Part shown: piece by piece, positions 50,963 through 59,826 of the stretch | Layout of the letters: each line of letters opens with the position of its first letter | Numbering within the stretch: the stretch's first letter is position 1 | Assembly: GCA_963701715.1 (NCBI GenBank) | Contig: CAVPAX010000004.1 | Span: forward strand, 434,001-498,000 | Direction: 5' to 3' | Length of the DNA stretch: 64,000 bases | DNA from: Methylotenera_A sp963701715 | GTDB taxonomy: Bacteria; Pseudomonadota; Gammaproteobacteria; Burkholderiales; Methylophilaceae | Made by a program: the position numbers and the translations under genes | The notes under the pieces: model-generated | Told to the model about the DNA's origin: nothing | Seen by the model: only the letters and a program-made list of their open reading frames with translations | The model's database searches: none

Positions 50963-52123
50963 TTAGAGCGTGTGCGTTTTATCACCCTGCGAAAAACCAA
51001 GCAGCGACACTTCCATGTTTTTAGTAAAGGCAATCACCTTGAATAGCTCTCCCATTTCTGCGGGAGACATAAGCTTCTGCGTTGCCGCAACCAGTTTCAT
51101 GTACTGCGGTTCATGCGGCGAGAATTGCTGCAGCAACTCCAAAATACCACAATTGATTAAAAACCTGGCCTGATTTACATAGCCTGCAAGGCTTATTCCA
51201 TGGGCCTCTCCAGCCTGTGCTATTTGGGTAAAATTAACATGCGCGGTAATATCCTGCAGCCCTATATGTGTCAGCGGATCACTATGGGCGTAATGCTGAT
51301 AATGGCACATCAGAGTACCCTGATTACGCTGCGGATGATAATATTCGCGTGCGGAAAAGCCATAATCCATTAGCAATATCGCCCCTTTTTCAAGAGTTTC
51401 CGCCAAGCTGCACACCAATGCTGATGCGGCTGGACAGACTTCTGTCACATAATCTTGCGGTAAGTCATCAGGCAAACTCTGTACCAAACGATACGTACTT
51501 ACAGGTGCATCATGCCACATGAATCCATCATCAAAACTCACACCACGCTCAAGCCATCCAGCTGCGGTTTTATGCAGTATGTGTACGGGAATCGCATCCA
51601 GCACCTCATTGCCCAATATCAATCCGCTAAATTTATCAGGCAAATTTTCCAGCCAGATGAGCTTGGAAAATAATTCAGCAGGTAATATTTCCTGGCAATT
51701 TTCACGCTGAATTTGACGTAAGTAATCGCTTACTTCAAGAATAAAATAATGATTTGGCAGTTTGTCTAGCTGTGCCAATTCCAGCAATAAGTCTGTCGCT
51801 AATTTTCCTGTGCCGGCACCTAGCTCTAAAATGTCTCCTTCACAGCAATCCAGTATCTGCGCGGCTTGACGGGCAATAGTTTGAGCAAAAATCGGCGAGA
51901 TTTCTGGAGCAGTGACAAAATCGCCCCCATGCCCAAACTTACGCGCTCCGCCTGTGTAATATCCCAAGCCTGGCGTATAGAGCGCTGCATGCATATAATC
52001 TGCAAACGAAATCCAGCCTTTATTTTCCGCAATAGCTTGCTTAATCACATGACCAAGTTGTTGGCTTTGTGTCTGCGCTTCGAGCGGTGGGATAGGTAGA
52101 TTCTTATTAGATGGTAAGGCCAT
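50963..52123 (-). CDS. Class I SAM-dependent methyltransferase, MidA/NDUFAF7 family
   Basis: This 386-residue protein matches the MidA (DUF185) family: ISFADYMHAALYTPGLGYYTGG near residue 38, FVTAPEISPIFAQTIARQ near 70 and the SAM motif LELGAGTGKLATDLL near 99. In mitochondria the homologue methylates an arginine of complex I; the bacterial role is not established. It lies upstream of trmB and divergent from the pteridine reductase-like gene. Confidence 0.88.
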   Translation of the reverse strand: MALPSNKNLPIPPLEAQTQSQQLGHVIKQAIAENKGWISFADYMHAALYTPGLGYYTGGARKFGHGGDFVTAPEISPIFAQTIARQAAQILDCCEGDILELGAGTGKLATDLLLELAQLDKLPNHYFILEVSDYLRQIQRENCQEILPAELFSKLIWLENLPDKFSGLILGNEVLDAIPVHILHKTAAGWLERGVSFDDGFMWHDAPVSTYRLVQSLPDDLPQDYVTEVCPAASALVCSLAETLEKGAILLMDYGFSAREYYHPQRNQGTLMCHYQHYAHSDPLTHIGLQDITAHVNFTQIAQAGEAHGISLAGYVNQARFLINCGILELLQQFSPHEPQYMKLVAATQKLMSPAEMGELFKVIAFTKNMEVSLLGFSQGDKTHTL

Positions 52124-52162
52124 TCCCTATTATAATGTTTGCAATTAAGAAATGAGCAAATT

Positions 52163-52909
52163 GTGAAACTAACTGGTAAAGTGGTATTGATTACGGGTGG
52201 TGCCAAGCGCGTGGGCGCCGCAATTTGCCGCGAGCTGCATGCGAACGGCGCCAACTTGATGGTTCATTACAAAACCAGCATCAGTGAAGCCCGTGCCTTG
52301 CAGGCAGAGCTGAACCTGCAGCGTGCAAACTCGGTCGCTATTATTCAAGGTGATTTGCTCAACATTGCCGTGATGCCCAATCTGGTAAGCGAAACCGTTA
52401 AACATTTTGGCCGGTTAGATATTCTAATCAACAACGCATCCAGCTACTACCCTACCGAGATTGGCCAGATTAACGAAGAAAACTGGCACGACTTGGTGGG
52501 CAGCAACCTTAAGGCACCGATGTTTTTGGCTCAGGCTTCTGCTGCTGAATTACGTAAGAATCATGGCTGCATTGTGAATATTACCGACATGCATATCGAA
52601 CGCCCTAAAAAAGGCTATGTGGTATACAGCGTTGCCAAAGCAGGTTTGGTCACGCTCACCAAATCACTCGCGCATGAACTAAGCCCAGAGGTGCGTGTAA
52701 ATGCGGTCGCTCCGGGCCCGGTACAATGGCCGGAAAATAATCCACAATTTGATGAGGTATATCGCCAGCGTGTGATTTCGCAAACCCTTTTAAAACGGGT
52801 GGGAGATGCCAGCGATATTGCAAAAGCAGTTAAATTTCTAGTTTGTGATGCCCCCTTTGTTACAGGGCACGTGCTAGCTGTCGATGGCGGTAGGTCCTTG
52901 AATCTATGA
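52163..52909 (+). CDS. Short-chain dehydrogenase, pteridine reductase-like
   Basis: This 248-residue SDR has the TGGAKRVG cofactor motif, with the Arg that marks NADPH-dependent pteridine reductases, the NNAS motif, and the YSVAK catalytic pair. Pteridine reductases make tetrahydrofolate or tetrahydropterin. I prefer the GTG at 52163; a TTG at 52139 adds eight residues without similarity. It overlaps ttcA by four bases, so the two are cotranscribed. Confidence 0.82.
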   Translation: MKLTGKVVLITGGAKRVGAAICRELHANGANLMVHYKTSISEARALQAELNLQRANSVAIIQGDLLNIAVMPNLVSETVKHFGRLDILINNASSYYPTEIGQINEENWHDLVGSNLKAPMFLAQASAAELRKNHGCIVNITDMHIERPKKGYVVYSVAKAGLVTLTKSLAHELSPEVRVNAVAPGPVQWPENNPQFDEVYRQRVISQTLLKRVGDASDIAKAVKFLVCDAPFVTGHVLAVDGGRSLNL

Positions 52910-53808
52910 TAAAACATCTACCTGATAACGCTTCTGGCAACTTTGTTAAATTGCGTAACAGCCTAATTACCTCCACAGGCAAGGCGATTGGTGATTACAA
53001 TATGATTGAGGAAGGTGACACGGTACTAGTGTGCATGAGTGGTGGAAAAGATAGCCATGCCATGCTGATGATATTGCTAGCACTGCAAGAGCGCGCACCT
53101 ATTAACTTCAAGCTGATTGCAATGAATCTGGACCAAAAGCAGCCAGGCTTTCCCGCCGATGTGTTACCTCGCTATTTTGAGCAACTTGGGATAGATTACC
53201 GCATTGTGGAAGCCGACACTTACTCGGTTGTAAAAGAAAAAATTCCCGAAGGGAAAACCACCTGTTCGCTCTGCTCCCGCCTGCGGCGCGGCATTATTTA
53301 CACCACTGCCAAAGAGTTAGGCGCGAACAAAATCGCATTGGGTCATCACCGTGATGACATCGTAGAAACATTGTTTCTCAATATGTTCTTTGGCGCAAAA
53401 CTTAAAGCCATGCCGCCTAAGCTTGCGACCAACGACAAGCAAAATATCGTCATCCGCCCCCTTGCTTATTGTAGCGAGAAGGATATTGCCAGCTATGCAC
53501 GGCAAATGGAGTTCCCCATTATTCCATGTGATTTATGCGGCTCTCAGGAAAATCTGCAACGCCAAAAAGTGAAAGAAATGTTACAAGTATGGGAGCGCGA
53601 ACAACCTGGCCGCATTAATAATATTTTCCGCGCTATTACCAATGTCGAGCCATCACATTTGGCAGATTTTAATTTATATGATTTCAAGGGTTTAAGCCAG
53701 GCTAAAAGTGAAGATGAGGATCCTTTATTTGGTGACATTGCCGGTGAAAGCATGGCATTAAGCATTGCCCTTAATGATGGCAAGCGCATAGAATTTGTTA
53801 GAAATTAA
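52906..53808 (+). CDS. ttcA: tRNA 2-thiocytidine synthetase TtcA
   Basis: TtcA puts sulfur on C32 of tRNAs. The 300-residue protein has the PP-loop SGGKDSHAML near residue 44 and two CxxC motifs, CSLCSRL and CDLCGSQ, that hold the Fe-S cluster. Length is normal. It overlaps the upstream SDR by four bases and is followed by topA after 106 bases with a possible promoter. Confidence 0.94.
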   Translation: MIKHLPDNASGNFVKLRNSLITSTGKAIGDYNMIEEGDTVLVCMSGGKDSHAMLMILLALQERAPINFKLIAMNLDQKQPGFPADVLPRYFEQLGIDYRIVEADTYSVVKEKIPEGKTTCSLCSRLRRGIIYTTAKELGANKIALGHHRDDIVETLFLNMFFGAKLKAMPPKLATNDKQNIVIRPLAYCSEKDIASYARQMEFPIIPCDLCGSQENLQRQKVKEMLQVWEREQPGRINNIFRAITNVEPSHLADFNLYDFKGLSQAKSEDEDPLFGDIAGESMALSIALNDGKRIEFVRN

Positions 53809-53842
53809 TTATCTATCTCTCGATATTTTGTTCAATCGCTTA

Positions 53843-53872
53843 TTGTGCATTTGCGCGTTAGCTTGTTATTAT
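53843..53872 (+). promoter_or_regulatory. Possible promoter of topA
   Basis: TTGTGC (53843-53848), an 18-base spacer and TATTAT (53867-53872) lie in the ttcA-topA gap, 43 bases before the start codon. Confidence 0.4.
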
Positions 53873-53914
53873 CTAAAAAACTCTTTAATTCTAGCCCTTA
53901 AATTCAAGGTTTAA

Positions 53915-56464
53915 ATGTCTAAACTACTCATTGTTGAATCACCTTCCAAAGCCAAAACGCTTAAGAAATATTTAGGTAGCGAGTTTGAAGTATTGGCCTC
54001 ATACGGACATGTGCGCGATTTGATCCCTAAAAATGGCGCGGTAGACCCTGCCAATCATTTCGCCATGAAGTACGACATTATTGAACGCAACAGCAAGCAC
54101 GTGGATGCAATTGCAAAGGCCGTGAAGGTGGCAGACAATATCTATCTCGCGACCGACCCAGACCGTGAAGGCGAAGCCATATCATGGCACATTGCGGAAA
54201 TTCTAAAAGATAAAAAATTACTCAAAAATAAAACCCTAAAACGCGTGGAATTTAATGAAATTACGCAATCAGCTGTTAAACATGCCATCGAACATCCTCG
54301 CGACATCGCGATGAGTCTGGTTAACGCACAGCAAGCGCGTCGAGCGTTGGATTACTTGGTTGGCTTTAATTTGTCACCATTACTATGGAAAAAAATTCGT
54401 CGCGGCCTCTCAGCGGGCCGTGTACAAAGTCCTGCACTTCGCTTGATTGTAGAACGAGAATTAGAAATTGAGGCGTTCAAAAGCCAGGAGTATTGGACGA
54501 TTCACCTTGACGCACTTAAACATGCGCATCGCTTTAGCGCTAAACTTATTCAGCTTGACGGTGAAAAAATTGAACAATTCAGCGTCATCAATCATGACCA
54601 GCAGGCTGACATCGTTGGTAAGTTATTGCTCGCCAGTGCGGGCAAAACCACTGTTTCCCGCGTCGAAAAGAAACAAAGAAGCCGTAGCCCGGCTGCACCG
54701 TTTACTACGTCCACACTGCAACAAGAGGCGGTGCGCAAGCTTGGCTTTACCACCAGCCGCGCCATGCGCGTGGCCCAACAGCTTTATGAGGGTGTTGATA
54801 TTGGCTCTGGCACAGTCGGCCTGATTACTTATATGCGTACCGATTCGTTCAGCCTTGCAGCTGAGGCGGTGATGAGCATTCGCGACTATGTGAAGAAAAA
54901 CTTTGAGGCAGACTATTTACCCAAATCTCCTATCATGTACAAAACTAAAGCCAAAAACGCTCAGGAAGCGCATGAGGCAATCCGTCCGACTGACATTTTC
55001 CGCACACCAGCTAGCATGCGTAAGTATTTGAATGACGAGCAGTTTAAATTGTATGAAATGATTTGGAAACGCAGCGTAGCCTGCCAAATGGCGCCTGCGA
55101 AATTTGATGCGGTGAGTGTAGATTTAACCGCCGGTTCAGAAGCCAATATATTCCGTGCTTCCGGTCAAACGCTTGTGTTCCCGGGCTTTATCGCGGTATA
55201 TATGGAAGGCACGGATGACGAAGAAGAGGAAGCTGAGGCCAAACTACCTCATTTAGAAACAGGTGAAATTCTAAATATAGATAGAATCTACGGCGACCAG
55301 CATTTCACCGAGCCGCCACCGCGTTATGGCGAGGCTAGCTTAGTAAAGGCGCTGGAAGAATATGGCATTGGCCGTCCTTCTACCTACGCCAGCATTATCA
55401 GTACACTGCAAGACCGTGAATATGTCATCCTTGACAAAAAACGCTTTACGCCGACTGACGTGGGTCGTGTGGTCAATAAATTCTTAACCGAACATTTCAC
55501 CAAATATGTGGATTATGACTTCACAGCCAATCTTGAAAATGCACTGGATAGCGTAGCTGAAGGTGAGCGTGAGTGGATTCCATTGATGGAAGAGTTTTGG
55601 CAGGACTTTAATCAACAGATACATAGCAAAGCCGATGTAGAGCGGCCTGGCAATGAGTTACTAGATGAAGTTTGCCCAAAATGCGGGAAACCCCTGCAAA
55701 AACAACTTAGCCGATACGGCAGTTTCATTGGCTGCACCGGCTATAACGATACGCCAAAATGTGATTACAAGCGCAGTTTAAATGGCGCAGCGATTGCGGG
55801 AGCTGATCCGGTAGCAATTGGAACAGATGCGAACTCTGGCAAAGATATTTATTTGATGAATGGCCCATATGGCCCATATTTACAGGTTGGCGTTGCAGTT
55901 GAAGGTGATAAGAAAAAACCGAAGCGTGTGAGCATCCCCAAGGAAATCCCACTTGCTAACGTCAATATTGATATCGCCAACATGTTGCTATCGTTACCGC
56001 GCGATTTGGGTTTGCACCCTGAAACAGGGAAAAAGATCATTGCCAATATCGGCCGCTTCGGTCCATATGTTAATCACGACGGCAAGTTTAAATCGATTCC
56101 AAAATCAGAGAGTGTATTCAGTATTGATTTAGCTGGTGCCGTTAACTTATTGGCTCAAGCCAATGCCGGCCCTGCACCGATTGTAGATTTAGGTATGCAC
56201 CCTTCAGCAGAAGGCAGAATTGAAGTCTATGCTGGCCGTTATGGGCCTTATGTACAGCATGGTAAAATACGTGCGACCTTACCAAAGAGCATTACCCCTG
56301 AAGAGTTGACATTAGAAGAGGCGCTTGGATTATTAGCTGAAAAAGCTGCAAAAGAGCCCACTGCTAAAAATGTAACGACCAAGAAAACGGCTGCCAAAAA
56401 AGCAGTGGCTAAAAAAACGAGCACAAAGAAGGTTTCACCTAAAAAAGTAAGCTCTAAAAAATAA
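53915..56464 (+). CDS. topA: DNA topoisomerase I
   Basis: This 849-residue type IA topoisomerase relaxes negative supercoils. The TOPRIM part shows IVESPSKAKTLKKYLG and DPDREGEAISWH; the active-site tyrosine is Tyr306 in GLITYMRTDS. One C4 zinc motif (CPKCGKP ... CTGYNDTPKC) is followed by repeats resembling the topA zinc-ribbon remnants and a lysine-rich C-terminus (KKTAAKKAVAKK). Length is close to the E. coli enzyme. A bidirectional terminator follows. Confidence 0.96.
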   Translation: MSKLLIVESPSKAKTLKKYLGSEFEVLASYGHVRDLIPKNGAVDPANHFAMKYDIIERNSKHVDAIAKAVKVADNIYLATDPDREGEAISWHIAEILKDKKLLKNKTLKRVEFNEITQSAVKHAIEHPRDIAMSLVNAQQARRALDYLVGFNLSPLLWKKIRRGLSAGRVQSPALRLIVERELEIEAFKSQEYWTIHLDALKHAHRFSAKLIQLDGEKIEQFSVINHDQQADIVGKLLLASAGKTTVSRVEKKQRSRSPAAPFTTSTLQQEAVRKLGFTTSRAMRVAQQLYEGVDIGSGTVGLITYMRTDSFSLAAEAVMSIRDYVKKNFEADYLPKSPIMYKTKAKNAQEAHEAIRPTDIFRTPASMRKYLNDEQFKLYEMIWKRSVACQMAPAKFDAVSVDLTAGSEANIFRASGQTLVFPGFIAVYMEGTDDEEEEAEAKLPHLETGEILNIDRIYGDQHFTEPPPRYGEASLVKALEEYGIGRPSTYASIISTLQDREYVILDKKRFTPTDVGRVVNKFLTEHFTKYVDYDFTANLENALDSVAEGEREWIPLMEEFWQDFNQQIHSKADVERPGNELLDEVCPKCGKPLQKQLSRYGSFIGCTGYNDTPKCDYKRSLNGAAIAGADPVAIGTDANSGKDIYLMNGPYGPYLQVGVAVEGDKKKPKRVSIPKEIPLANVNIDIANMLLSLPRDLGLHPETGKKIIANIGRFGPYVNHDGKFKSIPKSESVFSIDLAGAVNLLAQANAGPAPIVDLGMHPSAEGRIEVYAGRYGPYVQHGKIRATLPKSITPEELTLEEALGLLAEKAAKEPTAKNVTTKKTAAKKAVAKKTSTKKVSPKKVSSKK

Positions 56465-56465
56465 A

Positions 56466-56493
56466 AAACGGCCCAAATTTACTTGGGCCGTTT
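56466..56493 (+). terminator. Bidirectional terminator between topA and the endopeptidase gene
   Basis: AAACGGCCCAA and TTGGGCCGTTT form a perfect 11-base stem with a 6-base loop. T runs lie on both sides, longest on the minus strand, so it can end both convergent genes. Confidence 0.9.
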
Positions 56494-56511
56494 ATATTAC
56501 ATCTCAGCTAA

Positions 56512-57573
56512 TTATGATACTCTGCCAACTATACCCTGGTCTAATTCACCTGTTGTTGTAGGTTTAGACTCTGTATTGTATTCCATCCACTTACGAATAC
56601 GATTTGCATCCCCAATACGAGTCATTTTTCCATAGGAGTCCAGCAATACGACAATCATTGGTTCGCCTGCGATTGTAGCCTGCATTACTAAACAGCGCCC
56701 TGCCTCATTGATAAACCCTGTTTTGGATAAGCCGATTTCCCACTCTCCCGCGCGCACTAAGCCATTGGTGTTATTGAAATTCACTGGGTAGCTGCGGCCT
56801 TCTACATACACTTCATGCGATGGCGTGGTACTAGCCAGCCTGATTTCTTGATATTGGTAAGCCGCTTGCACTAATTTAGCCAAATCTTCGGCTGTAGATA
56901 CATTCTCGCTATCAAGTCCTGTAGGATCTACAAAGCGGGTATTCAGCAAGCCCAATTCAAGCGCTTTGGCATTCATTGCCTTTACAAAAGCGTATTTCCC
57001 GCCTGGATAACTGTGTGCCAAAGCTGACGCAGCGCGGTTTTCTGAAGCCATTAAAGCCAGCTGTAAAAACTCTCCTCGACTTAGCCTGGAACCCACGGCC
57101 AGTCTTGAACTTGTACCCTTTAAATAATCGACATCTTCGCTGGTAATTGCGATTACCTCATCCAAAGGTAGTTTTGCATCCAACATCACCATAGCCGTCA
57201 TCAGCTTGGTAATTGATGCGATAGGCGCAGGAAAGTTAGTATTTTTTGCATATACTACTTCACCTGTATTCTGATTTACAATCAATGCCTTACTGGATGC
57301 CAACTGCAAAACACCGCTACCATCATAGCTATCCGCTAATAACGCACTTTGTGCTCGTATAGAGCGTGACGAGCGCAATTTAACACTAACTCTTTGCGCA
57401 CCCCTTTTAAGATGATGACGACTTGTAATCCGGTGCTTGCTTAAGGAATGCTTTTGACTCGAATGAATACGTTTATGTGACTTTTTACTACCAGCCAGTA
57501 ATTCTAATGGAGAGGCAACTAAAGCCAATGCCACATAAATCACTATCATTTTTTTGAAAACAGACTTCACCAT
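56512..57573 (-). CDS. D-alanyl-D-alanine endopeptidase, S11 family (PbpG-like)
   Basis: This 353-residue secreted enzyme trims peptidoglycan cross-links. The three active-site boxes SITKLMT, SENR and KTGF are present in order. A signal peptide (about 1-28) is followed by a very basic His/Lys/Arg-rich segment (about 29-75) of unknown purpose, perhaps for wall binding. Length without that segment matches PBP7-type enzymes. It converges with topA. Confidence 0.9.
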   Translation of the reverse strand: MVKSVFKKMIVIYVALALVASPLELLAGSKKSHKRIHSSQKHSLSKHRITSRHHLKRGAQRVSVKLRSSRSIRAQSALLADSYDGSGVLQLASSKALIVNQNTGEVVYAKNTNFPAPIASITKLMTAMVMLDAKLPLDEVIAITSEDVDYLKGTSSRLAVGSRLSRGEFLQLALMASENRAASALAHSYPGGKYAFVKAMNAKALELGLLNTRFVDPTGLDSENVSTAEDLAKLVQAAYQYQEIRLASTTPSHEVYVEGRSYPVNFNNTNGLVRAGEWEIGLSKTGFINEAGRCLVMQATIAGEPMIVVLLDSYGKMTRIGDANRIRKWMEYNTESKPTTTGELDQGIVGRVS

Positions 57574-57760
57574 TACTGCAAAACCTCACTAATGTTTGAA
57601 TTCATCATATATAAAAAATATATATTTGTCATCAGGTTAGCATATATTTGTAAAAAAAATATTAACATTTTTTGTATTGTGGCCTTTTTGACACAGGTCT
57701 TAAATTTTCGTAAAGATAAACTTTGTGCGAAAATAACATGAAATTAAATCGGGTCTGAAC
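57574..57760. other. Divergent AT-rich gap between the endopeptidase gene and gcvH
   Basis: This 187-base gap contains TATATA-rich inverted stretches. A plus-strand promoter, TTGACA (57688-57693) with a TAAAGA at 17 bases (57711-57716), probably drives gcvH. No hairpin resembling a glycine riboswitch is seen, so gcvH is not under visible glycine control. Confidence 0.45.
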
Positions 57761-58144
57761 ATGAAGTATCCAAACCAGTTACATTATACCGCAGAACATT
57801 TATGGGTTAACCAAACCACTGATGGAAACTGGCTTGCCGGTATCACAGATTATGCTCAAGACTTGCTGGGAGATATTGTATTTATCGAACCACCTAAGCT
57901 TAATGATGTACTGGTAAATGGCACGCCTTGTGGTGTAGTGGAGTCCGTTAAAACCGGCTCTGATTTACACGCCCCGATGAACGGCATTGTAACTGAGGTC
58001 AATAACGATTTATTAAATTCGCCAGAAACAATTAACGATAAGCCTTATGCAGCATGGATATTCAAGTTTAAGCCAGATGACAGTCTTGACACCAAACATT
58101 TTTTAAGTGCTGACGCCTACAAAAACTTGGTAGAAGCTGACTGA
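57761..58144 (+). CDS. gcvH: Glycine cleavage system H protein
   Basis: This 127-residue lipoyl carrier has the lipoylated Lys64 in GVVESVKTGSDLHAP, where most family members have ESVKAASD. The rest of the family frame (HLWV, GITDYAQDLLGDIVFIE) is conserved. No gcvT, gcvP or lipoate genes are adjacent, so it is an orphan here. It may serve glycine cleavage encoded elsewhere or act only as a lipoyl donor. Confidence 0.93.
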   Translation: MKYPNQLHYTAEHLWVNQTTDGNWLAGITDYAQDLLGDIVFIEPPKLNDVLVNGTPCGVVESVKTGSDLHAPMNGIVTEVNNDLLNSPETINDKPYAAWIFKFKPDDSLDTKHFLSADAYKNLVEAD

Positions 58145-58146
58145 GC

Positions 58147-59355
58147 TTATTTTGGCAACACAAATTTCACCTTAAGCAACAAATCTTGCAGCTCTGCCGT
58201 AAGCTGCTTGCGCAAATCGTTTTCCAAAGTGGGTAATGCCATGGCGAGCACTTGCTGAATATTCTCGCGCATGACTTCCTGCACTACGGGCAAATCAGCA
58301 TTTATGGTCGATAAGAAATTCTCCCTCACCAGCATACTTTGCTTGGTCATCTCGTCGTCAAATTTATCCCGCATTTCCTCTGCCGCGGCGGTATATATGG
58401 TAGGCAGCGCCTCATTTATCGTATCACGCATTTGCTTTAACGCATCCGCCTGTATTAGATCCATCTGCTGATGTAAATCAGTTTTTGCCTGATTGTTAAC
58501 ACTTTGAAAGATATTCATCAACCCTTCTCTCAATTGCGCCTGATGATTGCTGAATGTCTGCTCCTGAAAAATTTGCATTTCCTGATTAAGGCGCTGGCTG
58601 ATCTGATCAGTGATCGCTTCTTGTTGGTCTGCTACCGCAGCAGTGTAGATAGCTGGCATTGCTTCATTAAATGTAGTTCGCATTTGGGTTAGCGCAGCCG
58701 ACTGCATGAATTCTAATTGTTGCTGCAACTCTGTTTGGGCATTCTGGTTAATCGACTGAAATATATTCTGTAGCGCTTCACCTAATTGCGACTGATGATC
58801 ACTTAACGATTGCAATTGAAATGCGCTCATTTGTTGATTTAATTCATCTGCAATCCTAGCGCCGGTGTCACTTTGAAGGGCTTCGACATGCGAATTAATA
58901 TGTGTTGTTGCGGCCTGTTCGGCAACTTGCAACGTTTCATCAAGCTTAGCTTCGAAACCTGAAGTTGCATCTGCTACTAATGCAGAAACTTTGTCTGCAA
59001 GCTCAACTTGCACCAAATCAGCACTTGCCTGATACATGCGCGGCAGTTCTGTTTTAAGATCTGCTTTTGTTTTATCTACAAAATCACGTGTATTTGCCTC
59101 AAGCAAAGCCTGTGCATTTCTAATCTCAACTTGCAATTCTTTAATTAAATCTTTTTTAAGTACTTCTCGTACGCTTTCCAACACCGATTGTGTGATTTCA
59201 GCTTCCAACCTTGGCCTTACATGTCCGGTTATCCGTGAGATCAGTTCTGGTGTAATACCAAGCGTTGGATCATCCTGCTTTACTTTAGACTCAGCCTCCG
59301 TCCTTGGCTTTGGTTGATAAATCTCGGTAAGTAATGGGATTTTTTTATCTGCCAC
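58147..59355 (-). CDS. Coiled-coil protein with tandem 84-residue repeats, unknown function
   Basis: This 402-residue Gln/Glu/Ala-rich protein is nearly all predicted helix, without signal peptide or membrane helix. Residues 172-255 and 256-339 are two tandem copies of an 84-residue unit (12 heptads), sharing HQ-QL-E-L-NIFQS and EA-P-IYTAA; partial copies of the same motif appear near 103 and 351. The N-terminus (KKIPLLTEIYQP) resembles that of uncharacterised proteins found beside holC in other betaproteobacteria, as far as I recall. It follows holC by eight bases and is probably cotranscribed with it. A scaffold or nucleoid-related role cannot be told from the sequence. Confidence 0.75.
   Translation of the reverse strand: MADKKIPLLTEIYQPKPRTEAESKVKQDDPTLGITPELISRITGHVRPRLEAEITQSVLESVREVLKKDLIKELQVEIRNAQALLEANTRDFVDKTKADLKTELPRMYQASADLVQVELADKVSALVADATSGFEAKLDETLQVAEQAATTHINSHVEALQSDTGARIADELNQQMSAFQLQSLSDHQSQLGEALQNIFQSINQNAQTELQQQLEFMQSAALTQMRTTFNEAMPAIYTAAVADQQEAITDQISQRLNQEMQIFQEQTFSNHQAQLREGLMNIFQSVNNQAKTDLHQQMDLIQADALKQMRDTINEALPTIYTAAAEEMRDKFDDEMTKQSMLVRENFLSTINADLPVVQEVMRENIQQVLAMALPTLENDLRKQLTAELQDLLLKVKFVLPK
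58339..58842 (-). repeat. Tandem 252-base repeats inside the coiled-coil gene
   Basis: Bases 58842-58591 and 58590-58339 encode two in-frame copies of the same 84-residue unit. They have diverged in DNA but keep the register, pointing to an old internal duplication. Confidence 0.7.
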
Positions 59356-59363
59356 AATATTCT

Positions 59364-59804
59364 CTATTCAACTGAAAGCAAATTAGTCTGTGCATGGTCT
59401 ATAGTTTTAATTTCATATCCTCTATCACGATAATACTTAAACCGCTCCCGCGCTGAAATTTTATCCTGCTCATCCCCGCTCACCAGCTCTACAAGATGCG
59501 TAAATCTACTAAAAAAACCTGGTGTACTTGGCGTTAAATTAACCAACATATCGTCCTGCAGTATGGCGTTGTCCTGCCAATGGATAACTACTGGTGTTTG
59601 CAGCGCTAATGTGTGGTTTACCAGCACGTTTGGCAAGAAACTTTCAGGATTTTTTTGCCATAAGCCAACACTCACTTTACCCGCCACAACTTCATCATTC
59701 ACCAGAATTGTCACCTTCCGACGTTTTAATAACGTGGATTGAAGCAAGTCTGATAACGCTTGAGACTTGTCAGCTACGTTAAAATAAAAATCGATACGCG
59801 TCAT
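59364..59804 (-). CDS. holC: DNA polymerase III chi subunit
   Basis: This 146-residue protein is HolC, which links the clamp loader to single-strand binding protein. The MTRIDFYFNVADK start and the WQKNPESFLPNVLV segment are typical. It follows pepA after 22 bases, a conserved pair, and precedes the coiled-coil gene. Confidence 0.9.
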   Translation of the reverse strand: MTRIDFYFNVADKSQALSDLLQSTLLKRRKVTILVNDEVVAGKVSVGLWQKNPESFLPNVLVNHTLALQTPVVIHWQDNAILQDDMLVNLTPSTPGFFSRFTHLVELVSGDEQDKISARERFKYYRDRGYEIKTIDHAQTNLLSVE

Positions 59805-59826
59805 AACCCAACATTAATACTGTGCA

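Noticed and set aside
57574..57760. Glycine riboswitch upstream of gcvH
   Set aside because: The gap is AT-rich with no GC-stem tandem aptamer-like structure and no terminator before gcvH.
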